From Limisphaerales bacterium (lineage in GTDB: Bacteria > Verrucomicrobiota > Verrucomicrobiia > Limisphaerales > UBA8199), in assembly GCA_025356925.1 (NCBI GenBank), contig JANXQE010000628.1, forward strand, positions 1-12,269: a stretch of DNA of 12,269 nt, given 5' to 3'. Both the position numbers and the translations under genes were made by a program. Positions 1 to 7,503 of this stretch are shown here, piece after piece. The notes below the pieces were generated by a model. It saw only the letters and a list, made by a program, of their open reading frames with translations. It was not told the DNA's origin and made no database searches. Positions within the stretch are counted from its first letter, which is position 1, and every line of letters begins with the position of its first letter.

Positions 1-1326
1 AATAACTCCGAAGTGGCGCTCGACATCGAGGTGGCGATCGCCATCGCTCCAGGGTTGTCCAGTGTGATGGTTTACGAAGGCACCTCCGCGAACACCCTGC
101 TTAATCGCATGGCGACCGACAATCGAGCCAAGCAAATCAGCTCTTCCTGGACGTTCCCGATCAACGGCACGACTGAAAACATTTTTCGCCAATTCGCCAC
201 TCAGGGCCAGTCGATGTTCCAAGCTTCCGGCGATGATGGCGCGTACTCCGGCGCGGTGGCCAAGCCCGCCGATGACCCGAACGTGACAGCCGTCGGTGGA
301 ACAACCCTGAGCACAAGCGGCCCGGGTGGCGACTGGAGCTCGGAGACGAGCTGGAACTGGGCAACCAGCGGGCTGGGCACAAGCGCCAGCGGCGGGGGCA
401 TCAGTACCACCTATGCGATCCCCAGCTACCAAAAGGGGGTGGACATGAGCAACAACCAGGGCTCGACCACAATGCGAAACCTGCCGGATGTGGCGATGAC
501 CGCCGACAATGTTTGGGTGGTATGGGACAACGGCAGCTCGGGTGGCTTTGGAGGGACCAGCGCCTCGACTCCTCTGTGGGCGGCGTTTATGGCGCTCGTG
601 AATCAACAAGCGATCGCCAACGGGCGCGCCACCGTGGGTTTTGCCAACCCGGCCCTGTACGCGATCGGAAAAGGAACCAACTACGGCTCCTGTTTCCATG
701 ACATCACCACCGGCAACAATTTCAATGCCGGCAATCCTGCCAAATTCACAGCCGTTTCCGGCTATGACTTGTGCACGGGGTGGGGAACCCCGGCCGGCCA
801 GCCGCTGATTAATGCCCTGGCCGGTGGAACCAACCTCCCGCCTGCCTTCAAGCACAATCCCTTCGCTGCATCACCCGCCAACGTCGGGCAACCCTGGTCG
901 GGTTCCATCTCCAACGAAGCCAGCGATCCCAATCCGGGCACTCCCTTGATTTTTGAGAAGGTGAGTGGACCCCTCTGGCTTGTGGTGGCCCCAGACGGTT
1001 CACTTTCGGGCACCCCAGCGCCGGGTGACGTCGGGACCAACAGCTTTAGCGTGATGGTCAAAGATGCTGGCGGCCTAACCAGCAGCGCCACTATGCAGGT
1101 GCCAGTCATGCCAGCGCCAGTTGGGGCCAGTCTGCAGTTTTCCCTCCAAAGCAACGGCTTGGTCCTGAGCTGGAGCGGAGGCAGCCCTCCGGTTCAGCTC
1201 CAAATGTCGACGAACCTGGCGACTGGTATCTGGCAAAACGTCGGTGGCTTGAGCAGCAATTCTACGTTTAGCGTTACTCCCGAGCCTGGCGTAGCGTTCT
1301 TCCGCCTCCAGAGCGCCGCTCCCTGA
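1..1326 (+). CDS. Sedolisin (S53) serine-carboxyl peptidase, 5'-truncated, with Ig-like and C-terminal modules
   Basis: The reading frame is open from base 1, so the signal peptide, the pro-domain and part of the catalytic domain lie upstream of the window. 441 codons remain. Counting from base 1, the S53 catalytic set is visible: Glu4 and Asp8 in SEVALDIE (the Glu-x3-Asp pair), Asp78 in SGDDG (the oxyanion Asp) and Ser187 in GGTSASTP. The C-terminal calcium site is seen as HDITTG (Asp234) and SGYDLCTGWGTP (Asp256). S53 enzymes are secreted endopeptidases or tripeptidyl-peptidases active at acid pH. After the catalytic domain come an Ig-like/putative cadherin-type domain (about 280-372, with DGSLSGTP) and a terminal module of about 65 residues with LSWSG, W..V and FFRL. 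The downstream neighbour is convergent and ends in a similar module. The GTG at 13 is internal and is not the start. Family assignment is secure; the substrate is unknown. Confidence 0.93.
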   Translation, partial: NNSEVALDIEVAIAIAPGLSSVMVYEGTSANTLLNRMATDNRAKQISSSWTFPINGTTENIFRQFATQGQSMFQASGDDGAYSGAVAKPADDPNVTAVGGTTLSTSGPGGDWSSETSWNWATSGLGTSASGGGISTTYAIPSYQKGVDMSNNQGSTTMRNLPDVAMTADNVWVVWDNGSSGGFGGTSASTPLWAAFMALVNQQAIANGRATVGFANPALYAIGKGTNYGSCFHDITTGNNFNAGNPAKFTAVSGYDLCTGWGTPAGQPLINALAGGTNLPPAFKHNPFAASPANVGQPWSGSISNEASDPNPGTPLIFEKVSGPLWLVVAPDGSLSGTPAPGDVGTNSFSVMVKDAGGLTSSATMQVPVMPAPVGASLQFSLQSNGLVLSWSGGSPPVQLQMSTNLATGIWQNVGGLSSNSTFSVTPEPGVAFFRLQSAAP

Positions 1327-1378
1327 TTCGGGCCAGGCCCCCGAACGCAGCCCTGCTGCAGGCGTTCTGTTGCGTTCG
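1327..1378. terminator. Inverted repeats filling the gap between two convergent genes (possible bidirectional terminator)
   Basis: The 52 bp between the two facing stop codons contain a 6-bp stem TTCGGG/CCCGAA (1327-1332 with 1340-1345). They also contain an 8-bp perfect stem CGAACGCA/TGCGTTCG (1342-1349 with 1371-1378) that encloses a small CCTG-CTG-CAGG hairpin (1352-1362). One stem touches each stop codon, and the two stems overlap at 1342-1345, so they are alternatives. No T-run follows on either strand, so a classical intrinsic terminator is not proven. Confidence 0.4.
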
Positions 1379-2998
1379 TCAGGGCGCGCGCAAACGGAAA
1401 AACCCGACTCCGTTGGTCATGGGCAGTTGCGCGGTGACGACGCCATTGTTGGTCGAGAGATTCTGCTCTACCGGAGTCCAGCTCGGAGGGGCCAGGCTGG
1501 ACGTGGTTTCGAGATTCAAGAGTGTTCCCGACCAGGAGAGCAGCAGGTTGTTGCCCGAGGCAGAAGCTGAAAGCGTTGGAAAGCCAGTCATCAGCTCCGT
1601 CACCTGGGTTGACCACGCGCTGGCGCTTGAGGGGAACGCCTGAATGGTCCAAAAGCGGTTGGGATCGGTCGGATCCACGCTGGTTGCCCCATAATCACCC
1701 CAACGGCTCGTGGTACTCGCGGTGTTTTGATAGCTGGCGGTCCCCGACTTCAGGAGCAACGGTTGGCCGAAAGTCGTTATCCCGTTGAGGGTGCTTCCTA
1801 CCACCGCGAAGCTGCTGACGAACGTGTCGCTGCTGGAGGCATTGTACGCAATGACCACCGTGCCGGCGGCATTTGCAGCAATCGAAGGATAAAAGAGGTC
1901 CTTGACCGGGTCACTAATGGTGCCGGACTCCAGGACCGTCTGGCTGGACGCATTGATTCGATACCATCGAACCGCGGCCAGATTACCGAACTGAGTGTTG
2001 TGAACGGCATACAGCACACCTCCAATTTCATAGACCTGGGCACTAAAACGGGCATCCCCATCATCGAGGTTTGACGAGCCGTCGGGCTGGGTAGGGTCCA
2101 ACGGTATCGTATACGGCGGCACGGAAAGCAAACTGGAACTGCTCAGAGTGGCGGGAGCCGGACCGGCAGGATTTTGAACCTTGAAACTCACCAAGGAGGT
2201 ATTGGTTACGAAATTCCCGCTCGCATCGAGCCCGATGCTGGCAGTCGAGAGAATGGTCCCCTGGCCGCTGCCATCCAGGCAGATGGCCGGCTGCAGGATT
2301 TCGCCCCGGACACTATAATTCATGACTCCGAACCAGGTCAGGCGCGAGGTCACGGGTGGATTAGCGAGCAGATCGGCTTTCGGGATCGATACCAGCGTCG
2401 GCCCGATTGGATTGTTGTTGGCATCGAACATATCGCCGGAAAGGTACACACCTTGGGCGTCCAGACCCAAAGTGGGGAAGTCGGCGAAATCGTTTCCCCC
2501 GGGGTCTCCGGGGATGGCGACGCCCTTCCAGGCGCCGGTGGGGTCTGCGCTGATCGAAATCGCTAACAAGAAGCGATTCGTGTTAACGTTCAGAATGAAA
2601 TCAACCTGGGAAGCAAACCATCGTTGCGAGGCAGGATCGTAAATAATCCGCGGGTCTGTTACATCCCAGCCACTGGGCAGGGTGATGCCTGCCTGGGTCC
2701 AGAAGGCGATGTCGGTCATCGTTTTTACCTCGCTGCCGTTGCTCTTGTTGAACACCGCAAAGCGTCCGTTGATGAACTCCACAAAATGGAGCGGTCCGAC
2801 CGCGCCATTTGGATCCGGAGGTAACGCGCTCGAGTCGACGTTCAGTGTGCTGGCAGTGAAATTCTGTCCAATTGCCACCACGACCTGACCGGGAGAGTTG
2901 GTCGGGGGGGAGCCGGCCACGGCCAGCATCAGAAACCGGAACAATGTGTGGAGGCTGAGGTGGAGTGAGCGAACCGGTCGAGGTCTTGTCCAAATCAT
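1379..2998 (-). CDS. Secreted sialidase/propeller-like protein of unknown function with C-terminal LSWSG...FFRL module
   Basis: 539 residues. The N-terminus reads as a signal peptide: basic MIWTRPRPVR, then a hydrophobic stretch (about residues 14-29, ending LMLAVAGS), then the mature chain. The body opens with PPDPNGAVGP and VEFINGRFAVF. Near its end it has WGDYGATSVDPTDPNRFW, the D-x-x-x-x-x-DP...FW pattern common in sialidase-like, bladed-propeller secreted proteins. The last ~60 residues (LLLSWSG, W..V, FFRL) match the type of module at the end of the convergent sedolisin. The ATG at 2998 is the first start codon after an in-frame TGA. No Shine-Dalgarno sequence precedes it. No catalytic set can be named, so function is unknown. 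A beta-propeller fold is an inference; export is well supported. Confidence 0.85.
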   Translation of the reverse strand: MIWTRPRPVRSLHLSLHTLFRFLMLAVAGSPPTNSPGQVVVAIGQNFTASTLNVDSSALPPDPNGAVGPLHFVEFINGRFAVFNKSNGSEVKTMTDIAFWTQAGITLPSGWDVTDPRIIYDPASQRWFASQVDFILNVNTNRFLLAISISADPTGAWKGVAIPGDPGGNDFADFPTLGLDAQGVYLSGDMFDANNNPIGPTLVSIPKADLLANPPVTSRLTWFGVMNYSVRGEILQPAICLDGSGQGTILSTASIGLDASGNFVTNTSLVSFKVQNPAGPAPATLSSSSLLSVPPYTIPLDPTQPDGSSNLDDGDARFSAQVYEIGGVLYAVHNTQFGNLAAVRWYRINASSQTVLESGTISDPVKDLFYPSIAANAAGTVVIAYNASSSDTFVSSFAVVGSTLNGITTFGQPLLLKSGTASYQNTASTTSRWGDYGATSVDPTDPNRFWTIQAFPSSASAWSTQVTELMTGFPTLSASASGNNLLLSWSGTLLNLETTSSLAPPSWTPVEQNLSTNNGVVTAQLPMTNGVGFFRLRAP

Positions 2999-3128
2999 AG
3001 GAGCATTGCGACTGAAATTGTTGCCGAGTATTCGGCGTCAAGCAATCCAATTTGGCTTTGGATCCAAAAAGGCACGCTACGCCGCGGCTGACCCACCCGG
3101 CGAGGACGGGCTCGGCGAGTCCACTGTA

Positions 3129-3194
3129 GGTTCTGCGTCGCGCTGGTATTTGGGCCTCGCGGGGCTCGGGCCTCCAGCGCACCGCACAGAATCC
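3129..3194. repeat. Large imperfect hairpin in the intergenic region upstream of the HDOD regulator
   Basis: GCGCTGG (3140-3146) pairs with CCAGCGC (3174-3180). An outer arm GGTTCTG (3129-3135) pairs with CAGAATCC (3187-3194) with one bulged A. GGGCCTC occurs twice in the loop. The hairpin lies about 90-160 bp upstream of the ATG at 3286, inside the 287-bp gap between divergent genes (2999-3285). Nothing else clear is seen in that gap. It could be a dispersed repeat, a 5' leader structure or chance folding of GC-rich DNA. Confidence 0.4.
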
Positions 3195-3285
3195 GGCCGG
3201 AACGGTTAGAATGCAATTTTCAGTTGTATGGCTGGAAAGGTTTGCCTAATCTCGGGAGCGATCAGCCCGCAAGAACCTTTGAACC

Positions 3286-4533
3286 ATGAGCGCTACGACC
3301 GATGCCTCGGAAGCGAGCCGCGAACCCACCACCCGAGGTCCAATCATGCGGATCCTGTTCGTCGACGATGAAGAGATGGTGCTGCGCATGCTGCGAATGG
3401 CCGTGACTTCGATGCAGGGGGAGTGGGAGGCGTCTTTTGCCAACTCCGGTCGTGAAGCCCTTGAACTGCTGGCAAAAGAAACCTTCGACATGGTCGTTTC
3501 GGATATGCGCATGCCGGGCATGAGCGGTGCGCAGTTGCTTAACGAGGTGTTCAGGTTGTACCCCGCGACGTTCCGCATCATCCTGACCGGGTTTGTCGAA
3601 CACGAGAAGGTGATGGAGGCTGTTGGAACTGCCCACCAGTTTTTGGCAAAGCCTTTCCAGTTGGACAGTTTAAAGGAACTGTTGCGCCGGGCAAGTTCGC
3701 TCAAACAGCGCCTGCGCAGCCAGCGGGCCCGCCTGATCGTTGCCCAGATCGGCTGCGTGCCGAGTGTTCCGGATGTCTATTTCAAAATCCTCGATGCGTT
3801 GCAGGCTCCCCATTGCCCCGTGGAACGCATCGGCGAGATCGCCGCTACCGACCCGGGCCTTACCAGCAAGCTCCTTCAGTTGGTCAACTCCGCGTTCTTC
3901 GGCTTCTCATCCCAGGTTTCCAACGCGAACGAGGCCGTGATGCTCCTGGGCACCGGCACGATCCGATCGCTGGCTTTGACCTGTCGGCTTTTCTCCGCAT
4001 TTAAGGTCGAGCATTCCCCCGATTTTTCCGTGGAACAGGTTTGGACCCATTCGCTGCGGGTCGCTCGCCTTGCAGAGCACATCGCTCGGTTGGAGCGGGC
4101 CAATAACGCGCTGGTCGAGCAGGCATTCACTGCCGGTTTGCTGCACGACCTCGGGAAGCTGATCCTGGCAAATGCTCTATCCACCAAGTACCTGGCCCTG
4201 GTGCGCCGCTCCGCATCGGAGCGCCGTCCGCTGAGCGAACTCGAGAGCGAGGCTCTCGGGACGAACCACGCGGAAGTCGGTGCCTGTTTGCTTCAGCTTT
4301 GGGGGTTGCCTGCCGAGCTCATCGAAGCGGTCCTGTGGCACGAGCAACCGGCCAATGCCTCACTGGACGGGTTTTGCCCAACCATTGCCGTGCACGTGGC
4401 GAACCTGTTCGATCATGAAGCCCATGGACCGGTCGGCAACGGCGCTCCCAAGCAACTGGACAGTGTTTGCCTCGACCGGCTTGACCTCGGGCAACGATTA
4501 GCCGTGTGGCGCGAACATTGTGTCGATGGCTGA
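3286..4533 (+). CDS. Response regulator with HDOD output domain
   Basis: 415 residues. The receiver domain spans about 21-135: acidic pair Asp27-Asp28 in VDDEE, phosphoacceptor Asp73 in SDMRMPG, switch Thr101 in IILTG and Lys122-Pro123. An HDOD domain follows (about 150-360), a relative of HD phosphohydrolases used as a signalling output. It keeps several HD-type residues: His255 (THSLRVA), His287-Asp288 (LLHDLGK), His328 (NHAEVG) and His352 (LWHEQP). It is cytoplasmic, with no membrane segment. The partner histidine kinase is not in the window, so the input is unknown. Two starts are possible. The ATG at 3286 adds a 20-residue tail and has no Shine-Dalgarno sequence. The ATG at 3346 begins exactly at the receiver (MRILFVDDEE) and has GAGGT 6 nt upstream. 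The longer frame is given because other genes here also lack clear ribosome binding sites. Confidence 0.92.
   Translation: MSATTDASEASREPTTRGPIMRILFVDDEEMVLRMLRMAVTSMQGEWEASFANSGREALELLAKETFDMVVSDMRMPGMSGAQLLNEVFRLYPATFRIILTGFVEHEKVMEAVGTAHQFLAKPFQLDSLKELLRRASSLKQRLRSQRARLIVAQIGCVPSVPDVYFKILDALQAPHCPVERIGEIAATDPGLTSKLLQLVNSAFFGFSSQVSNANEAVMLLGTGTIRSLALTCRLFSAFKVEHSPDFSVEQVWTHSLRVARLAEHIARLERANNALVEQAFTAGLLHDLGKLILANALSTKYLALVRRSASERRPLSELESEALGTNHAEVGACLLQLWGLPAELIEAVLWHEQPANASLDGFCPTIAVHVANLFDHEAHGPVGNGAPKQLDSVCLDRLDLGQRLAVWREHCVDG
3335..3339 (+). promoter_or_regulatory. Possible ribosome binding site favouring a start at 3346
   Basis: GAGGT lies 6 nt before the in-frame ATG at 3346, where the receiver domain begins. 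The ATG at 3286 lacks such a site. This would shorten the protein to 395 residues. In GC-rich DNA the motif may be chance. Confidence 0.35.
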
Positions 4534-4602
4534 CGAAAACCGGACTGCGGCGAGGCGAAACACAAATTCAAAACACACTACTCCCGCGTTCGTTTCCAGT
4601 TA

Positions 4603-4621
4603 GCGGGTTGTAACAAACCGC
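4603..4621. promoter_or_regulatory. Imperfect 19-bp palindrome upstream of the sigma factor gene
   Basis: GCGG-G-TTG-TAA-CAA-A-CCGC is symmetric apart from one G/A pair, and is centred on 4612. It ends 33 bp before the ATG at 4655, in the 121-bp gap after the HDOD gene. Position and symmetry fit an operator or a 5' leader hairpin. No protein that would bind it can be named. Confidence 0.4.
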
Positions 4622-4654
4622 GCGAGTTGGGTAATTTCCATTAACCAGATCGCG

Positions 4655-5398
4655 ATGACCGATACGATTACCTCCAGGGCCGGGCCTCAAGTCTTTCCCC
4701 CCACGCGATGGTCTTTGGTGTTGGCTGCACGTGAAGGAGTGGGCGGTGAATCGGCCGCGGCGCTGGAAACCATCTGCCAGACCTACTGGTATCCGCTCTA
4801 CGCCTTTGCGAGGCGCTCGGGCCAGTCTCCGCCGGACGCGCAAGATATCACGCAGGGGTTCTTTCAGCTCTTTTTGGAAAAACAATGGGTCAAGGATGTG
4901 GATCGTGACAAGGGTCGCCTGCGCTCTTTTTTGATTACTGCGCTTAAGGGGTTTATGGCGAAAGAATGGCGGCGCATGTCTTCCCGGAAGCGCGGCGGCG
5001 GCGAGCTACACTTGTCCATCGACACTCAATTCGCCGAGAGCCGTTACGCCGTTGATCCTGGGCGAGAGTTTGGGGCCGAAGATAACTTCGACCGCGAATG
5101 GGCCCTCCGGCTGCTGGAGATTAGCGTCGAACGCTTGCGGGCCGAGTTTGAACGGTTGGGGAAGCCGGGTGATTTTGCCGTCCTCAAAGACTTTCTAACG
5201 GCACAACATGCGAGCATTGATTATGGCCAGGCCGCCGCTCGCCTGAGACTCAGCGAGGGCGCTACACGGGTGGCCGTTCATCGCTTCCGCAAGCGCTTTC
5301 GCGACCTTTATCGGGAGGAAGTCGCGCAGACACTCCCGGACGGCGAGAATCTCGAGGCCGAGTTACGTTACCTGGCCTATGCCGTCACACGGTCGTGA
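4655..5398 (+). CDS. ECF-type RNA polymerase sigma factor of the kinase-associated class
   Basis: 247 residues, longer than a typical ECF factor of about 180-200. The N-terminus carries FPPTRWSL (14-21), typical of the Verrucomicrobia/Planctomycetes sigma factors that sit beside Ser/Thr kinases. Region 2 is seen as DAQDITQGFFQLFLEK (61 onward) and the GRLRSFL...KEWRR stretch. Region 4 is the helix-turn-helix DYGQAAARLRLSEGATRVAVHR (from about 189, shown here as a motif span), followed by basic FRKRFRDLYREE. It should direct core RNA polymerase to a dedicated set of promoters. No anti-sigma factor is adjacent. The kinase 42 bp downstream is the likely regulator, by phosphorylation or as a co-transcribed partner (inference). 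The start has no clear Shine-Dalgarno sequence, but the motif begins soon after it. Confidence 0.93.
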   Translation: MTDTITSRAGPQVFPPTRWSLVLAAREGVGGESAAALETICQTYWYPLYAFARRSGQSPPDAQDITQGFFQLFLEKQWVKDVDRDKGRLRSFLITALKGFMAKEWRRMSSRKRGGGELHLSIDTQFAESRYAVDPGREFGAEDNFDREWALRLLEISVERLRAEFERLGKPGDFAVLKDFLTAQHASIDYGQAAARLRLSEGATRVAVHRFRKRFRDLYREEVAQTLPDGENLEAELRYLAYAVTRS

Positions 5399-5440
5399 AA
5401 ACGCGCGTCCCTGTAACAGTCGCCCGCCAAGCGGTAAGTA

Positions 5441-7468
5441 ATGGGCATGAGTGACCTGACCTGTCCGCACTGCGGTGAGAGCCTCCCGCCAAACTCTCCT
5501 GCCGGTTTGTGTCCGCGTTGTCTGATGCGCATGAATATGGCGACGCAGACTCGCTTGTGCGGAGAGGAAGCGGCCCCGGGCACCGCGCTCCCGCCGGCTG
5601 CCGAAGAAATTGCCAGGCACTTTCCCAACTTCGAGATTCTGGAATGTCTGGGTCGAGGTGGAATGGGAGTGGTCTACAAAGCGCGGCAGAAATCATTAAA
5701 CCGGTTAGTTGCCTTGAAACTTGTGGCGCCTGAGCGGGAGAAGGATGCTGCGTTCGCCCGGCGATTCGCCCTCGAAGCCGAGACCCTCGCCAAGCTGAAT
5801 CACCCAGGGATTGTCACAATCTATGATTTCGGCCAGGCGGACGGGTTGTTCTATCTGGTGATGGAGTTTGTGGATGGAGTGACGCTCCGGCGTCTCCTCG
5901 ACGCCGGGCGCGTGTCTCCACGGGAAGCGCTGGCCATCGTGCCGCAGATTTGTGACGCGTTGCAATACGCCCATGACCAGGGAATCGTCCATCGCGACAT
6001 AAAACCCGAAAACATTTTGCTGGACCGGCGGGGCAGGGTGAAGGTGGCGGATTTTGGCGTGGCAAAGTTAGTGCAAGGCGAAAACGAGCCAATTTCAGGG
6101 AGGAGTGCCCTCGCGGGTCCCACTTCGTTGACCGGTGCCGGCAAAACCTTGGGGACGCCAAGATATATGGCACCGGAACAGGTGCAGCATCCTGCTGAGG
6201 TGGATCACCGCGCTGATATCTATGCATTGGGCGTCGTCCTGTATCAGATGCTCACAGGGGAGCTGCCTGGGCCGAAGCTTCAGCCACCTTCGAAGAAGGT
6301 CCAAATCGACGTGCGCCTGGACGAAATCGTTCTTTTGGCGCTCGAAACAGACCCGCAACGTCGCTACCAGCAGGCCAGCGATATGAAGACTGCTGTCGAA
6401 ATTATCGCCAGCGACTTGGCGGCTCAACAGCAAAAAATCGCGGATGGGAGCAGCAAAGCAAAATCCGAACCTGGGTCTGCGAATTTGGCCTGGGCCAGAG
6501 CCATCGGCCAGAGGGCCTGGCTGTACGCGTTTGCTGCGGGCATTCTGGCGGTGCTGCTCTTCGAGTTTGCCGCCTCGGTAGTGATCATGGAAGCCCGTCC
6601 GGTTGCGTTTGCACTAGGCTTGCCGGCCGGCGGTGTCGCCGTCGTTATTCTCCTCCTGGCGCGCAAACAGTGGCTGGGAGGATTCCTGGCCTGCGTTGCA
6701 TTCGTCTTTTTCCTTTGGCTCGCCCTCGCTGCGGTGATGTCGGGTCCTTTTGCGCTCGGTTTGGCGTCGGGAATCGCCGCGTTGGCAATGTTCATCTGGG
6801 TCATCAAAAAGCCCTATTTCCCTCCTGGGTTCCTGGTCCCATTCCTGAGCGTTCATCTCCTGATCTTCGGTGTCAGTGCGCTGGTCACTGCAATCATGCC
6901 TGAGTCCTTTGTCAGTACGGCCAGGGTTGAAATCCAGCGCCGTGAGGCTCAGCCGGCATTCCCAGGCGCTCCGTTTCTAACATCCGGTTCTTATGACCCA
7001 TACTTTATCCAAACTGAGTTCGAAGTGATCCAGTCTGAAACAGTTCTCGGCCATGTGATTGAGGAGTTGCAACTCCAGAACAAGTGGGGTCAACGATACG
7101 GGCACGGCCAACCACTCACACTGCACGAAGCTCGGACTCTGCTGCTCCGGTGCCTTGACACGCGGCCTGTGCGCAACGCGAACCTGATCGAGATTCGGGT
7201 GTTCAGCGACCGACCGGACGAGGCCGCCACGATTGCCAACCAAGTTGCCGAAGACTATCAAGCCCTGCATCGCCGCGCTGGAGTGGCCGGCGAGACCTCC
7301 TTGTCACACGTCCGGGTCCAAATCGTCGACATGGCTAGCCCTGGGTTGAGACCGGTGCGTCCGAACAAACCTATGAATCTGGCCATCGGCGCTCTAGCGG
7401 GTCTCCTGCTTGGCACGATCGTCGGAAATGGCACTGCGGCCCGCAAGGCGAAGAGAAACGCGGCTTAG
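5441..7468 (+). CDS. Membrane Hanks-type Ser/Thr kinase fused to a Wzz/GumC-like polysaccharide co-polymerase domain
   Basis: 675 residues. Order: an N-terminal zinc ribbon (C8-x2-C11...C24-x2-C27); a complete kinase domain (about 63-330) with glycine loop GRGGMGVVYK (71-80), Lys93 in ALKL, catalytic HRDIKPEN (184-191, Asp186), DFG (204-206) and APE (244-246); about five hydrophobic segments (roughly 359-486); a Wzz-like extracytoplasmic domain (about 490-635, with FVSTARVEI, DPYFIQTEFEVIQS and NLIEIRVFSDRPDEAATIAN); the proline-rich RPVRPNKP; a final membrane helix (about 646-663); and a basic tail. With the kinase inside, five segments place the Wzz-like part outside and the sixth brings the tail back in. 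All kinase residues are present, so it is probably active. It follows the sigma gene by 42 bp, likely as one operon. Sensing of envelope or polysaccharide state is an inference. ATG at 5447 is an alternative start. Confidence 0.92.
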   Translation: MGMSDLTCPHCGESLPPNSPAGLCPRCLMRMNMATQTRLCGEEAAPGTALPPAAEEIARHFPNFEILECLGRGGMGVVYKARQKSLNRLVALKLVAPEREKDAAFARRFALEAETLAKLNHPGIVTIYDFGQADGLFYLVMEFVDGVTLRRLLDAGRVSPREALAIVPQICDALQYAHDQGIVHRDIKPENILLDRRGRVKVADFGVAKLVQGENEPISGRSALAGPTSLTGAGKTLGTPRYMAPEQVQHPAEVDHRADIYALGVVLYQMLTGELPGPKLQPPSKKVQIDVRLDEIVLLALETDPQRRYQQASDMKTAVEIIASDLAAQQQKIADGSSKAKSEPGSANLAWARAIGQRAWLYAFAAGILAVLLFEFAASVVIMEARPVAFALGLPAGGVAVVILLLARKQWLGGFLACVAFVFFLWLALAAVMSGPFALGLASGIAALAMFIWVIKKPYFPPGFLVPFLSVHLLIFGVSALVTAIMPESFVSTARVEIQRREAQPAFPGAPFLTSGSYDPYFIQTEFEVIQSETVLGHVIEELQLQNKWGQRYGHGQPLTLHEARTLLLRCLDTRPVRNANLIEIRVFSDRPDEAATIANQVAEDYQALHRRAGVAGETSLSHVRVQIVDMASPGLRPVRPNKPMNLAIGALAGLLLGTIVGNGTAARKAKRNAA

Positions 7469-7503
7469 TCCTCAGTGCCGAGTCAGCTCAAGGCCTATTG
7501 CTC

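Noticed and set aside
762..1154. 130-residue minus-strand frame opposite the sedolisin gene
   Set aside because: It is a shadow of the Ig-like part, whose protein motifs are clear on +.
2601..3182. 193-residue open frame on the minus strand
   Set aside because: It overlaps the secreted protein gene in another frame, has no motif and crosses the intergenic hairpin.
3224..3252. TTGTAT - 17 bp - TAATCT as a promoter for the HDOD gene
   Set aside because: Only three of six matches in each hexamer, which is expected by chance.
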